A stretch of 64,000 bases of DNA from Halomonas denitrificans (GTDB taxonomy: Bacteria > Pseudomonadota > Gammaproteobacteria > Pseudomonadales > Halomonadaceae), in NCBI RefSeq assembly GCF_003056305.1, contig NZ_PYVX01000001.1, positions 62,001 through 126,000 on the forward strand. Reading direction: 5' to 3'. Positions 50,291-59,727 of the stretch are shown here, piece by piece. The notes below the pieces were generated by a model. The model was not told the DNA's origin and searched no databases. It worked only from the letters and a program-made list of their open reading frames with translations. Position 1 is the stretch's first letter. Each line of letters starts with the position of its first letter. The position numbers and the translations under genes were made by a program.

Positions 50291-50761
50291 ATGACCGACC
50301 CACGCGACATGATCCGCCAGGCCGAGCAGCAGTGCCAGCAGCGCGGCGCACGCTTCACGCCGATCCGCCGCCGCGTGCTGGAACTGATCGCTACCACCCG
50401 CGGCGGACTCAAGGCCTACGAGCTGCTCGACCGACTGGCGGCCGAACACGCGGCGGCGCGTCCGCCCACCGTCTACCGGGCCCTCGAGTTCCTGATCGAC
50501 CAGGGACTGGTGCACCGCATCGAGTCGCTCAACGCCTACGTGGCCTGCCCCTGCCCGGAGCACGCCCACGGTTTCCAGCTGCTGATCTGCCGCCACTGCG
50601 GCCGCGTCGAGGAGCTCCATCTGGACGAGGTCAACGATCACCTGACACGACGCGCCCGGGAGCTCGGCTTCGAGGTCCAGCGCCAGACCATCGAGCTGCT
50701 GGGCCAGTGCGACGCCTGCCGGCAGAGCCTCTCCCACGCCGTTTCCGCGGAGTCCCCATGA
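50291..50761 (+). CDS. zur: Zinc uptake regulator Zur (Fur family)
   Basis: A 156-residue dimeric repressor. A winged helix (about 15-85, [38 protein letters not shown]) is followed by a dimerisation domain with zinc-binding cysteines in [24 protein letters not shown] and CDACRQS. The pattern fits Zur better than Fur. The usual neighbours znuABC are not in the window. Its stop codon overlaps the hisI start by four bases (ATGA), so both are translated from one message. I saw no clear Zur box in the 70-bp upstream gap. Confidence 0.87.
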   Translation: MTDPRDMIRQAEQQCQQRGARFTPIRRRVLELIATTRGGLKAYELLDRLAAEHAAARPPTVYRALEFLIDQGLVHRIESLNAYVACPCPEHAHGFQLLICRHCGRVEELHLDEVNDHLTRRARELGFEVQRQTIELLGQCDACRQSLSHAVSAESP

Positions 50762-51198
50762 GCACGACCTTCAAGGCCCTCGAGCGGGCCCCTCGCGACA
50801 GCCGCCGCCCCCTGGCCGAGATCCTCGACGCCGTGGGCTTCAATGCCGACGGCCTGATTCCCGCCATCGCCCAGCAGCACGACAGCGGCGAGGTGCTGAT
50901 GATGGCGTGGATGAACCGCGAGGCCCTGGACGAGACCCTGCGCACCGGCCGGGTCTGCTACTGGTCGCGCTCCCGAGGCAAGCTGTGGCGTAAGGGCGAA
51001 AGCTCCGGCCAGCAGCAGCACCTCAAGGCCGCCGCCCTGGACTGCGACGGCGACACCCTGCTGCTGCAGGTGGACCAGACCGGGCCGGCCTGCCACAGCG
51101 GGCGGCGCAGCTGCTTCTACGTGGCGCTCGAAAACGGCGAGGCGCGCGTCGACAGCGATCCGCTGATCGACCCCGACACCCTCTATGCCAAGCGTTGA
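50758..51198 (+). CDS. hisI: Phosphoribosyl-AMP cyclohydrolase
   Basis: A 146-residue single-domain enzyme of histidine synthesis (third step). Zinc-binding Cys96, Cys112 and Cys119 and the Mg-binding aspartates of [13 protein letters not shown] are present, so it is the ordinary zinc-dependent form without the HisE domain. The N-terminal 30 residues are longer than in many HisI proteins. It is translationally coupled to zur, an arrangement that suggests zinc-dependent expression or a zinc-related paralogue. No other his genes are nearby. Confidence 0.9.
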   Translation: MSTTFKALERAPRDSRRPLAEILDAVGFNADGLIPAIAQQHDSGEVLMMAWMNREALDETLRTGRVCYWSRSRGKLWRKGESSGQQQHLKAAALDCDGDTLLLQVDQTGPACHSGRRSCFYVALENGEARVDSDPLIDPDTLYAKR

Positions 51199-51238
51199 GA
51201 CGAGAAGTGCTGAGACAAGAAGCGCTGAGATGAGAAGG
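51194..51238 (+). repeat. Three 15-bp tandem repeats across the hisI stop
   Basis: Imperfect units at 51194-51208, 51209-51223 and 51224-51238 share the pattern G(C/T)TGAGA(C/T)(G/A)AGAAG. Each carries a TGA in the hisI frame and purine-rich Shine-Dalgarno-like sequence. The array ends 8 bases before the yidD GTG. Confidence 0.85.
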
Positions 51239-51246
51239 GCCGAGCG

Positions 51247-51579
51247 GTGAGGCGCCTCGCGGCCCTGCTGTCACGCGCGCTGGGCGGGCTCTTGATCACC
51301 CTGGTGAGGCTCTACCAGGTCACGCTCAGCCCGCTGCTCGGCCCGCGCTGCCGCTACTGGCCGAGCTGCTCGGCCTACACGGCGGAGGCGCTGAAGGTGC
51401 ACGGCCCGCTGCGCGGCGGCTGGCTGGGCGTGAAGCGCATCGCGCGCTGCCATCCCGGCGCCGCCGGCGGCATCGATCCGGTGCCGGGCGGGCCAAGCGA
51501 GCGGCTGTGCCGCGAGGACCCGGAGCTCGACGAGCAGTTCCGCTGCCGCCCGCCTCACAGGTCGCAGGATCCCCGCTGA
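51247..51579 (+). CDS. yidD: Membrane protein insertion efficiency factor YidD
   Basis: A 110-residue protein that assists YidC-mediated membrane insertion. The N-terminal amphipathic helix ([24 protein letters not shown]) and the diagnostic [20 protein letters not shown] with two cysteines (about 35-52) are followed by [13 protein letters not shown]. The C-terminal 30 residues are polar. Translation seems to start at GTG 51247. In most bacteria yidD sits between rnpA and yidC; here it follows zur-hisI, so it has moved or is a second copy. Confidence 0.88.
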   Translation: MRRLAALLSRALGGLLITLVRLYQVTLSPLLGPRCRYWPSCSAYTAEALKVHGPLRGGWLGVKRIARCHPGAAGGIDPVPGGPSERLCREDPELDEQFRCRPPHRSQDPR

Positions 51580-51583
51580 CCCG

Positions 51584-51964
51584 CTACACCGCGTCCTGCC
51601 CCCTGACCTCCTGCAGGCTCTCCTTCCAGTTGCCCGGATAGAGCGCATAGCCGAACAGCGCCTGGCCGGCGTAGATCAATTCGGTGCCCTCGGGGATCCA
51701 CAGCATCTGGCCGGGGGTGACGCGATGGCTCTCCCCGGCGGCGGTGACCCGAAGCTCGCCCTCGATCACGAAGATCACCTCGTCGTAGAGCACCGTCCAG
51801 GCCACCTCGGCCCCTTCCCAGCGGGCGAACCCGGCGCCCATGGTGGCACTAAGCGTGGTATCCACGGTGCGGCCGATCTCGGCATGGCCGGGCGGCCCGC
51901 CGCGATGCCGGAACGGTGTCTCGCGATGATCGAACTTGATGGCGCGTACGGGGGTATCGCTCAC
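51584..51964 (-). CDS. Small cupin-domain protein
   Basis: A 126-residue single cupin. The central barrel is seen in VIFVIEGELRVTAAGESHRVTPGQMLWIPEGTELIYAG (about 63-100), the usual cupin motif spacing. Metal-binding histidines of classical cupins are mostly replaced by Glu/Tyr, resembling the EutQ-like/DUF861 branch. It is the last gene on the minus strand of the 51.6-57.6 kb catabolic cluster, 83 bases after the FAD oxidoreductase gene. Its role is unknown; it could be a sensor or accessory enzyme. Confidence 0.72.
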   Translation of the reverse strand: MSDTPVRAIKFDHRETPFRHRGGPPGHAEIGRTVDTTLSATMGAGFARWEGAEVAWTVLYDEVIFVIEGELRVTAAGESHRVTPGQMLWIPEGTELIYAGQALFGYALYPGNWKESLQEVRGQDAV

Positions 51965-52047
51965 GATAACGTCCTGTTCATATCAGATGTCGAAATTTCG
52001 CTCGGGCCGGCGCGGGCGGGACTCATCCCGCTCCGCTCGGGTTGGTC

Positions 52048-53367
52048 CTACATCTCGCTGCGGCTGGCCCAGGCCGCCTGTTTCATGCGCGCCTTCACCC
52101 CGAGGCTCAGGAAAGGCTCCGGCGGATTGATCGCCGGCCGTCCGGAGATCGCCAGCATGTCGGCCAGCTGGTCGGAGTCCTCGCCGGTGGCCAGCTCCGC
52201 CAGCAGCTTGCCGGAGATGGTGCCCCGCGCCGCACCGACGCTCTGGTGCACGCCGGACATCCAGGCAGCGTCGCCGACCCTGCCGAAGAAGGCGGTGTAG
52301 TTGCGGGACAGCCCGCAGGCTCCGCCCCAGGTCGCCTCGAAGGGGACATGGGCCAGCGACGGGTAGCGGGCCTCGAAGGAGTCGCGATGCCCCTTCCGGA
52401 TCCGCGTCCGCTCGGCCAGGTCGTCGTGGTAACGGGGCACGAAGCGGTACTGGTTGCGGATGATCAGCCGCCGGTCCGGGGTCAGCCTGACCGTGGTGCC
52501 GGCATGATCGGCGGGCGTCAGGCCGAAGTGATGGGGCGCGGTAGAGAACAGCGCCATCTCCTCGTCGTTCAGCGCGCAAGTCATGCTGGCGAAGGTCATC
52601 ACCGGCAACATGCGATGCTTGAGGAAGCCGAACTCCCGGGCATAGATGTTGGAGCCCAGCAGCAGTCTGGTGGCGCGCACCTCGCCCTCCGGCGTGGTGG
52701 CACACCACTGTCCCGCCGATCGGGCCAGTGTCACGACCGGGGTATGCTCGTAGAGTTCGACATTTCCCGGCAGAGTCTCGCCGAGGCCACGCACCAGGGC
52801 GGCGGGCTGCATCAGCGCGGTATTGGCCGTGTAGATGGCCCCCGCGTAGTGGCGGGTGCCGAGGATCGGCGCCAGCTCATCGCGCGCCAGGCGCCGGTAG
52901 GGATAGTCGAACTCCTTGAGCAGGGTCTCGTAGTGGTCGAGGTACTGGAGCCCCCGCTCGCCCACGGCGCCCTGGTACTTGCCGGCTCGGGACCAGCCGC
53001 AGTCGATGCGGTGGCGCCGCACCAGGGTCTCCAGGTCGTCCACCGCGGCGCGGTTGAGCGACAGCACCTTCTGCTTGTGGGCCAGGTCGTCGCCCTCGAG
53101 GTCGCGCTTGTGGGGCAGGTCGATGACGAAGCCGGTATTGCGCCCCGAGGCGCCCTGGCCGACCCGCAGGGCCTCCAGCAGCACGACGCGATCATGAGGG
53201 CGCAGCTCGGCGACGCGCCGGGCCGCGGCCAGGCCGGTGAAGCCGGCACCGATCACCAGCCAGTCGGCGCTCTCGCTTGAATTGAGGCGACGCGCCGGGG
53301 CCGGGGCGTCGAGCAGCTGGTACCAGCCGTTGCACTTGTCGTCACGGGGAAGGGTTGCTTGTGACAT
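52048..53367 (-). CDS. FAD-dependent amine oxidoreductase (DadA/PuuB-like)
   Basis: A 439-residue flavoprotein of the DAO superfamily. The Rossmann motif VIGAGFTGLAAARR is near 37-50. The RNTGFVIDLPHK stretch resembles N-methyl amino-acid or gamma-glutamylputrescine oxidases. A C-terminal motif (WMSGVHQSVGAARGTISGKLLAELATG) contacts the flavin. It probably oxidises a C-N bond of an amine made or imported by this cluster. There is no secretion signal. It is 142 bases downstream of the rubredoxin reductase gene. Confidence 0.82.
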   Translation of the reverse strand: MSQATLPRDDKCNGWYQLLDAPAPARRLNSSESADWLVIGAGFTGLAAARRVAELRPHDRVVLLEALRVGQGASGRNTGFVIDLPHKRDLEGDDLAHKQKVLSLNRAAVDDLETLVRRHRIDCGWSRAGKYQGAVGERGLQYLDHYETLLKEFDYPYRRLARDELAPILGTRHYAGAIYTANTALMQPAALVRGLGETLPGNVELYEHTPVVTLARSAGQWCATTPEGEVRATRLLLGSNIYAREFGFLKHRMLPVMTFASMTCALNDEEMALFSTAPHHFGLTPADHAGTTVRLTPDRRLIIRNQYRFVPRYHDDLAERTRIRKGHRDSFEARYPSLAHVPFEATWGGACGLSRNYTAFFGRVGDAAWMSGVHQSVGAARGTISGKLLAELATGEDSDQLADMLAISGRPAINPPEPFLSLGVKARMKQAAWASRSEM

Positions 53368-53509
53368 CCTGGACCTCCGCCGCGCCGGGGCGCGACGTCA
53401 TCGCCGGCCAGGCCGGCGGTTCGGTAGAAGGCGGCGCCCGTCGGGCTCCGCGTGTCGTCATGCACTTTTTCACGCCATATGATCGAGCGCAGGCAGTTGT
53501 CGTCGGGCC

Positions 53510-54934
53510 TCAGGCGGCCTGGGCGTGGCCGCAAGCCTTGACCCAGTCGCTGCGCCGGGCCATGGCCGCCTCGCCCACCAGGGCGACGCCCAGCAGCCGG
53601 CCACCGGCGTCATAGGCGCCGGCCTCGATGCCGTCGGCGGTAGCGGTGACGTGCCACGTCACCGCCACCTCGGCCGGGGGCACCACCGCGCAGACGGGGG
53701 CCGCCGGTGTCTTCACCATCACCGGCATCACCGGATAGCTGACCGCCGTCGGCGTACCGGTCAGCGTCGCCGACAGGGCGCGCAGCCCGGCGTTGATCGG
53801 CGCCAGATAGGGCAGCAGCTGGCCGTCGATCTCCACGGCATCGCCCAGGGCATAGACGTCCGGCAGCGAGGTGGCGAGATACCCGTCCACCCGGATGCCG
53901 CGCCCGCAGTCGACCCCGGCCGCCCGGGCCAGCTCGACATTGGGGGTGAGGCCCACGGCGCTGACCACGAGATCCGCCTCGAGCCTGCTGCCGTCGGTCA
54001 GGGTCAGCCGGTAGCCGCCCTCCTCCGCGGCGACGCTGGCCACCGAACGGGAGAGGTGCCAGCCCACGCCCAGCGCCGCGAGCGCCTCGCGCACCACTCG
54101 GCTTCCCGCCTCGGGGAGCAGCCGCGGTAGCGGCCGCTCGGCCAAACCCACCACCTCGATCCGGTGGCCGGCCTGGGCCAGGTCGTTGGCGAATTCGCAG
54201 CCGATCAGACCGTCGCCGATGATCACCACTCGCGCCCTGCGGCCCAGGGCGTCGAGGCGCCGGCGCATCTCGCCATAGTCGCCGCGGTCGTTGACCGAGA
54301 GCAGCGCCCCCGCCTCGCCTTCCACCGGGATGCGGATCGGGCTCGCTCCGGTGGCCAGCACCAGCTGGCCGTAGTCCAGCGCGCCCAGCCGGGTATGCAG
54401 GCGCTTCGCCTCGGCGTCGATGCGCTCCACCGGGCAGAAGGCGTGCACGCGAAGGTCGAGGCGCTTCTCGAGGGCCAGCGCCGACTCATCGAGCAGGGCG
54501 TCGGCGTCCTTGCCGAGCGCGAAGGCGTTGGAGAGCGCCGGCTTGGCGTAGAGGCCGCCGTCGTCGGCGGTGACCACGTGGATCTCGCGCTCCGGGTCCC
54601 GGGCCCGCACCGCCTCGGCCAGCCCGTAGCCGGCATGGCCGCTGCCGATGATCACCAGCGGGCCGGCCGGGGTCGCGGACCGCGGCGCGGCGGCGGTCGC
54701 CGCCGGGGCGGCCACGGCATCGGTCAGGGGCATCGGAGCCACCGGCGCCGCCGCAGCCGGCGCGTCATCGGTGATCTCGAGCATCTCGAAATCCGCCTTG
54801 CCTACCCCGCAGTCCGGGCACAGCCAGTCCTCCGGCACGTCCTCCCAGCGGGTGCCGGGGGGGATGCCGTCGCTCGGCCAGCCTTCGGCCTCGTCGTAGA
54901 TCAGGCCGCAGATGATGCAGAGCCATTTCTTCAT
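53510..54934 (-). CDS. Rubredoxin-rubredoxin reductase fusion
   Basis: A 474-residue fusion. Residues 1-54 are a rubredoxin with two metal-binding CxxC pairs (CIICG and CPDCG). An Ala/Pro-rich linker (about 55-88) follows, then an FAD/NAD(P)H pyridine-nucleotide reductase with FAD motif [15 protein letters not shown] and NADH motif [13 protein letters not shown]. AlkG/AlkT-type electron delivery in one chain is implied. The ATG 54934 has AGGAGGT upstream, 12 bases after the aldehyde dehydrogenase stop. In this operon it may supply electrons to the Rieske oxygenase, although such oxygenases usually use a ferredoxin-type reductase. Confidence 0.88.
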   Translation of the reverse strand: MKKWLCIICGLIYDEAEGWPSDGIPPGTRWEDVPEDWLCPDCGVGKADFEMLEITDDAPAAAAPVAPMPLTDAVAAPAATAAAPRSATPAGPLVIIGSGHAGYGLAEAVRARDPEREIHVVTADDGGLYAKPALSNAFALGKDADALLDESALALEKRLDLRVHAFCPVERIDAEAKRLHTRLGALDYGQLVLATGASPIRIPVEGEAGALLSVNDRGDYGEMRRRLDALGRRARVVIIGDGLIGCEFANDLAQAGHRIEVVGLAERPLPRLLPEAGSRVVREALAALGVGWHLSRSVASVAAEEGGYRLTLTDGSRLEADLVVSAVGLTPNVELARAAGVDCGRGIRVDGYLATSLPDVYALGDAVEIDGQLLPYLAPINAGLRALSATLTGTPTAVSYPVMPVMVKTPAAPVCAVVPPAEVAVTWHVTATADGIEAGAYDAGGRLLGVALVGEAAMARRSDWVKACGHAQAA

Positions 54935-54945
54935 CGGGACCTCCT

Positions 54946-56388
54946 TCACGCGCCCTTGATGCGCACGGCGATGTTGCGGGTCTGGACGTAGCTGTAGAGC
55001 GCTTCCTGGCCCTTCTCGCGGCCGAAGCCCGAGAGGCCCACGCCGCCGAAGGGCGTCTCCACACCGCCGGCGAACCACTCGTTGATGAATACCTGGCCGC
55101 CGCGCAGGCGCCGCGCGGTGCGCAGGGCCCGGTCGAGGTAGGTGTCGAAGACGCCGGCCACCAGGCCGAACGGGGTGCCGTTGGCGAGCTCGACGGCCTC
55201 GTCCTCGGTATCGAAGGGATGGATCACCAGCACCGGGCCGAAGACCTCCTCCTGGAAGATCTCGCTGTCCACGGCCACATCGGTGAACAGCGTCGGCTGC
55301 ATGAAGTAGCCGCGGGTGCCCGAGACCCGCTCGCCGCCGGTCACGCAGGTGGCGCCGGCCTCGATGGCGCGACGGCACATGGCCTCGACCTGCTCGAGCT
55401 GGGCGCGCGAGACCAGCGGGGTCAGGTCCGGGTTGGCGATGCCGGGCCCGATGGAGAGTCCCTCGGCCAGCGCCCGCAGCCGCTCGACCACCTCATCGAA
55501 GCGCGAGCGATGCACCAGCAGCCGGGACATGGCGGAGCAGACCTGGCCGGCATTGAAGAAGATGCCCGCCTTGACGCTGTCGACCAGCTGCTCGATGTCG
55601 GCATCGGCGTGCACGATGGCCGCGGACTTGCCACCCAGCTCCATGACGCTCGGCGTGGCGCGCTCGGCGGCATCGCGCAGGATGCGCTGGCCGGTGGGCA
55701 CCGACCCGGTGAAGACGATCTGGTTGGCCTCGCGATGCTTGACCAGGTGGGCGCCGACCACCGAGCCCTTGCCGCACAACAGGTTGACCGCGCCCTTCGG
55801 CAGGCCGGCGCGCTCGCAGGCGGTCATCAGGAAGGTCATCGCCAGCGGGGAGATCTCCGGCGACTTGATCACCACGGCGTTGCCGGCGGCCAGCGCCGGC
55901 GCCAGGGAGCGGGCGCAGATCGAGGGAGGGAAGTTCCAGGGCACGATCTGCACCGAGACGCCCATGGGTTCATGGCTGGTGAAGTCGACGTAGTCGTCGC
56001 CCAGCGGGATCGAGGTGCCCTCGATCTTGTCGGCCATGCCGGCGTAGTACTCGAAGTAGCGCGCCGCCTCCTCGAACTCGCCGCGGGCCACCTCCAGGGA
56101 CTTGCCGTTCTCGCGGCACAGCACCAGGGCCGCCTCCTCGGTCAGCGCCTTGAGCTCCTCGGCGATGGCCAGCAGCCAGGTGACCCGCCTTGCCGGGCGC
56201 ACCGCGCTCAGCACACCCGACGCCACGCAGCGCCGGGCCGCGGCCATGGCGGCGTCGGCGTCCGCGAGACCGGCCTCGGCGATCTCGGCGTAGGGCTCGT
56301 CGGTGGCCGGATCGGCGACCATCAGCCAAGTCTCGGCGCCCGTCCAGGCGCCGTCGATATAGTTATAGTAACGGTCGAGCGTGCTCAT
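54946..56388 (-). CDS. NAD(P)-dependent aldehyde dehydrogenase, betaine-aldehyde dehydrogenase-like
   Basis: A 480-residue aldehyde dehydrogenase. PWNFPP, the FTGSVPTG cofactor loop, catalytic Glu in [11 protein letters not shown] and catalytic Cys in [15 protein letters not shown] are intact. The CSAxSRLLVH form is common in betaine- and aminoaldehyde dehydrogenases, which fits an aldehyde produced from a quaternary amine. It is 32 bases downstream of the Rieske oxygenase gene in the same operon. Succinic or malic semialdehyde would be the substrate if the oxygenase acts on gamma-butyrobetaine or carnitine. Confidence 0.88.
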   Translation of the reverse strand: MSTLDRYYNYIDGAWTGAETWLMVADPATDEPYAEIAEAGLADADAAMAAARRCVASGVLSAVRPARRVTWLLAIAEELKALTEEAALVLCRENGKSLEVARGEFEEAARYFEYYAGMADKIEGTSIPLGDDYVDFTSHEPMGVSVQIVPWNFPPSICARSLAPALAAGNAVVIKSPEISPLAMTFLMTACERAGLPKGAVNLLCGKGSVVGAHLVKHREANQIVFTGSVPTGQRILRDAAERATPSVMELGGKSAAIVHADADIEQLVDSVKAGIFFNAGQVCSAMSRLLVHRSRFDEVVERLRALAEGLSIGPGIANPDLTPLVSRAQLEQVEAMCRRAIEAGATCVTGGERVSGTRGYFMQPTLFTDVAVDSEIFQEEVFGPVLVIHPFDTEDEAVELANGTPFGLVAGVFDTYLDRALRTARRLRGGQVFINEWFAGGVETPFGGVGLSGFGREKGQEALYSYVQTRNIAVRIKGA

Positions 56389-56420
56389 CAGGGGGACTCC
56401 AGTCTCGAGGGATCGGGCGA

Positions 56421-57608
56421 TCAGGCGGCCTCGGCGTCGCCGCGCACGCGGCGTGCCACCCACTGGTGGAAGAAGTGGGTCGGGTGGTCCAGCACCGGCG
56501 AGAAGACCCCGCCCTGAAAGCCCGGCGACTGCCGGCCGCGCTGCATGCCCTCGACGGCCGCGATGTCCTCGCCGAAGACCACCCGCCAGGACTCCAGGGT
56601 GGAGGTGCGGCAGGCCGCATAGGCGTCCTGGGTGGCCTCGTCACCGACGTAGTAGACGCGCAGGTGCTCCACGGTCTGCCCGGTGGAGACCGGCTCGAGC
56701 ATCATGGCGAAGGCGTGGTCGGCCTGGATGCCGAGCAGCACGTTGGGGAAGAAGGAGACGTACTCTGCGTGCTCCATCTTGTCCTTCGGCCAGGACGGGA
56801 ACTTGGGCAGGCGGGTGCCGGCCACGTCGGAGAGGCGGTAGGCCAGGCTGCCCTGCCCGGAGAAATGCTCGCCGAACTGGATGTTGTAGTGGTCCTCGAG
56901 GCGCGAGTAGGTGTTCAGGCTCGGATGCACCCACGGCAGGTGGTAGCTCTCGCAGTAGTTCTCCACCGCCAGCTTCCAGTTGCAGTTGACGGTGATCTCG
57001 AGGTTGCCGCCCATGTTGACGCGACGCAGCAGCTCGAAGCCGTCCGCGCCGATGAAGTCGCGCCAGCGGTTCTCCAGGGGCGCCACGTGCTCGGCGAACT
57101 CGATCGCCTGGCCGTCGAGATTGACGAACACCATGTCCATCCACACGGCGCTGCGAATGGGCTTGAGGCCATGCTTCTCGCACTTGAAGCCGTCGACCTT
57201 GTGCTGGCCGACGCCACCGATGTGCGGCGTGCCGCGCAGGTTGCCGTTCAGGTCATAGGTCCAGGAGTGGTAGGGGCAGCGGATCACGCCCTGCACCTCG
57301 CCCTCCTCGGCGACCAGCTGCATGCCACGGTGGCTGCAGACGTTATGGAAGACCTGGGTCTCGCCCTCCTTGTTGCGCATCATCAGAAGCGGCAGGCCCA
57401 TGAAGTCGACCGGCTTGACGTAGCCGTTCTTGATCAGGTCGCTGGCGAAGCCGACACACACCCAGGTGGCGGCCATCACGCGGTCGCGCTCGGCGGCGAA
57501 GTAGGCCTCGCTGACGTAGGCCTCGTTGGGCATGCCGGTGGCCTGGTCGATGGGCGCGAGCACGTCATCGAGCTGGCGGGCGGGAATCAGGGATGGGGTC
57601 AGGGTCAT
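56421..57608 (-). CDS. Rieske non-haem iron oxygenase alpha subunit, quaternary-ammonium type
   Basis: A 395-residue oxygenase. The Rieske [2Fe-2S] ligands are Cys91, His93, Cys111 and His114. The mononuclear iron site shows His223 and His228 (ESYHLPWVHP). Glu220 stands where ring-hydroxylating enzymes have the bridging aspartate, a trait of oxygenases acting on choline, carnitine, glycine betaine and similar compounds. It is the first gene of the minus-strand operon and divergent from a BCCT transporter gene. The exact substrate is unresolved: choline, gamma-butyrobetaine and carnitine are candidates. Confidence 0.85.
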   Translation of the reverse strand: MTLTPSLIPARQLDDVLAPIDQATGMPNEAYVSEAYFAAERDRVMAATWVCVGFASDLIKNGYVKPVDFMGLPLLMMRNKEGETQVFHNVCSHRGMQLVAEEGEVQGVIRCPYHSWTYDLNGNLRGTPHIGGVGQHKVDGFKCEKHGLKPIRSAVWMDMVFVNLDGQAIEFAEHVAPLENRWRDFIGADGFELLRRVNMGGNLEITVNCNWKLAVENYCESYHLPWVHPSLNTYSRLEDHYNIQFGEHFSGQGSLAYRLSDVAGTRLPKFPSWPKDKMEHAEYVSFFPNVLLGIQADHAFAMMLEPVSTGQTVEHLRVYYVGDEATQDAYAACRTSTLESWRVVFGEDIAAVEGMQRGRQSPGFQGGVFSPVLDHPTHFFHQWVARRVRGDAEAA

Positions 57609-57966
57609 CTTGGCCTCCTCACGGGCAACGGGCGAGTCATTATCTGTTGTGGCCCTACCGGGGGTTCCGGCTGGTGGAAGCGAGTCTGGGAGCGGCGCGG
57701 CGCCACGACAATCGATGATTCGGCATCATTCCATGAGCCATCATCATCGATTAGACCAAGGACTAATCCCAGTTAGGCCATCTAAACGCCTGTTTATCCG
57801 ACGATAGCAGAGCCATCACGGCCCGCCGTCGAATGAGCAAGGGTCATGGATCGATGAGAAAACATGCGTTGCCCACGCCCCGCAAAGTCCCCACCCTTCT
57901 CGGCGGGTCCTCGTGACCCCTCCCTTCCCGACCTCCCCTGAATCAATAACAAACGAGAGTGACGCC
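57609..57966. promoter_or_regulatory. Divergent control region of the Rieske operon and BCCT gene
   Basis: A 358-bp non-coding stretch. It contains the TTAG/CTAA dyad array at 57749-57786 and a locally AT-rich segment (about 57710-57810). Both promoters must lie here, but no hexamer pair is convincing. No additional gene is seen. Confidence 0.6.
57749..57786. promoter_or_regulatory. LysR-type operator candidate: two TTAG...CTAA dyads
   Basis: A perfect 6-bp dyad GATTAG/CTAATC (57749-57754 and 57763-57768) is followed by TTAG (57773-57776) and CTAA (57782-57785). The four half-sites start at 57751, 57763, 57773 and 57782, roughly one helical turn apart. This resembles the multi-site arrangement used by LysR proteins. 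The LysR gene at 59728-60654 is the natural candidate. Confidence 0.55.
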
Positions 57967-59655
57967 ATGCGCTCAGAAAGCGGCCTCTTCAAGGGCCTCA
58001 ACCCCACGGTGACCATCGCCTCCAAGGTGCTGGTCATCGGCTTCGTGATCTTCTGCGCCGTGCTCGCCGAACGGGCCGGCGCCATCTTCCAGGACATCTC
58101 GACGACCGTCCTCGACAACGCCAAGTGGTTCTACCTCGCCGTGGTCAGCGGCGTACTGGCCTTCCTGCTCTACCTGATGGTCAGTCGCTTCGGGCATATC
58201 CGGCTGGGCCAGGATGACGAGCGCCCCGACTTCAGCTTCGTCTCCTGGGTGAGCATGCTGTTCTCGGGGGGCATGGGCATCGGCCTGGTCTTCTGGTCGG
58301 TGGCCGAGCCGATGTGGCACTACGCCGACAATCCCTTCAGCGATGGGATGGACGCTGCCTCGGCCAGCATGGCCATGCGTCTGACCTTCTTCCACTGGGG
58401 CCTGCACCCCTGGGCGACCTTCATCATCGTGGCCCTGGCGCTGGCCTACTTCGCCTACCGCAAGGGCCTGCCGCTGACCCTGCGCTCGATCCTCTACCCC
58501 TTCATCGGCGATCGCATCTACGGCCCCATCGGCCACACCGTCGACATCCTCACCGTGGCGATCACCGCCTTCGGCGTCTCCCAGTCGCTGGGGCTGGGCG
58601 TGATCCAGATGAACAGCGGGCTGCATAACGTCTTCGGGGTATCCAATGGCATCGGCATCCAGCTGGCCATGATCGCGGTGATCACGCTGTTCGCCATCGC
58701 CTCGGTGATGTCCGGCGTGGGTCGCGGCATCCGTCGGCTCTCCGAGTGGAACATGCTGCTGTCGGTGGCGATCATCGCGATCGTGCTGGCCATCGGGCCG
58801 ACCCGCTACATCCTCAACACCCTGCTGCAGAGCACCGGCGACTATGCCGACAACCTGATCGGCCTGAGCCTGTGGAGCGACGCCAACGCCGACAGCGGCT
58901 GGCAGAACTGGTGGACCGCCTTCTACTGGCCCTGGTGGATGACCTGGGCGCCCTTCGTCGGCATGTTCATCGCCCGCATCTCCCGGGGACGCACCATCCG
59001 CGAGCTGATCGGCGGCGCCCTGCTGGTGCCGACCCTGGTGACCTTCGTGTGGATGTCGGTGTTCGGCGGCAGCGCGCTGTTCCAGGAGCAGCAGGCGCGC
59101 CAGGCGCACGAGCAGGCAGTGGCCAGCGGCGAGGCGGTAGCGGGAGGTGACTTCGCCGGCGGCGCGGTGCTTCAGGCGACCAGGGAGGACACCACACTGG
59201 CGCTGTTCACGCTGTTCGACACCCTGGACCCGGGATTGCTGGGCAGCGTGCTGTCGATCATGGCGGTGCTGCTGCTGGCGACCTACTTCATCACGTCGGC
59301 GGACTCCGGCACCCTGGTACTGTGCACCCTGGACAGCATGGGCAGCCCGGAGCCGCCCCAGCCGATCCGGGTGATCTGGGGCCTGGTGATCGGCTGCATC
59401 GCCGGCGCCCTGCTCTACGCCGGCGGGCTCAAGACGATCCAGACCGCCTCGATAATCGCCGGCCTGCCGATCGCGATGTTCATCCTGATGATGAGCCTGA
59501 GCCTGTACCGCACGCTGCGCCGGGAGCCCATCGCCGCGGCCATGCTGCCGGCCCAGGTCCGGCCCGCGGCGGAGGACCTCGATCACCACAGCGGCCAGGC
59601 CGAGGCCGCCCCGGCGGCCGCGACGCGCCGCGAGGCGGCGGTCGCGCAGGCCTGA
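57967..59655 (+). CDS. BCCT-family betaine/carnitine/choline transporter
   Basis: A 562-residue secondary transporter with twelve predicted helices. The BCCT signature GGMGIGLVFWSVAEPMWHY (about 101-119) and the Trp-rich WWMTWAPFVGMFIARISRGRTIRE (about 322-345) are present. The glycine stretch is of the sodium-coupled type. The C-terminal 40 residues are polar and Ala/Glu-rich. ATG 57967 follows GAGAG and gives the usual short N-terminus. It is divergent from the Rieske operon and probably imports that oxygenase's substrate. Confidence 0.92.
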   Translation: MRSESGLFKGLNPTVTIASKVLVIGFVIFCAVLAERAGAIFQDISTTVLDNAKWFYLAVVSGVLAFLLYLMVSRFGHIRLGQDDERPDFSFVSWVSMLFSGGMGIGLVFWSVAEPMWHYADNPFSDGMDAASASMAMRLTFFHWGLHPWATFIIVALALAYFAYRKGLPLTLRSILYPFIGDRIYGPIGHTVDILTVAITAFGVSQSLGLGVIQMNSGLHNVFGVSNGIGIQLAMIAVITLFAIASVMSGVGRGIRRLSEWNMLLSVAIIAIVLAIGPTRYILNTLLQSTGDYADNLIGLSLWSDANADSGWQNWWTAFYWPWWMTWAPFVGMFIARISRGRTIRELIGGALLVPTLVTFVWMSVFGGSALFQEQQARQAHEQAVASGEAVAGGDFAGGAVLQATREDTTLALFTLFDTLDPGLLGSVLSIMAVLLLATYFITSADSGTLVLCTLDSMGSPEPPQPIRVIWGLVIGCIAGALLYAGGLKTIQTASIIAGLPIAMFILMMSLSLYRTLRREPIAAAMLPAQVRPAAEDLDHHSGQAEAAPAAATRREAAVAQA

Positions 59656-59676
59656 GACGCGCCCTGCGCAACGCAA

Positions 59677-59700
59677 GAGGCCCGGCGCTTGCCGGGCCTC
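59677..59700. terminator. Hairpin between the BCCT gene and the LysR gene
   Basis: A perfect 10-bp stem (59677-59686 and 59691-59700) with loop GCTT, between convergent genes. Confidence 0.75.
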
Positions 59701-59727
59701 GTCATTGTCGGGCGCTGCATCGGGACC

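Noticed and set aside
57526..57807. A short plus-strand frame upstream of the BCCT gene
   Set aside because: It is mostly antisense to the Rieske oxygenase N-terminus, with no ribosome-binding site and no family similarity.
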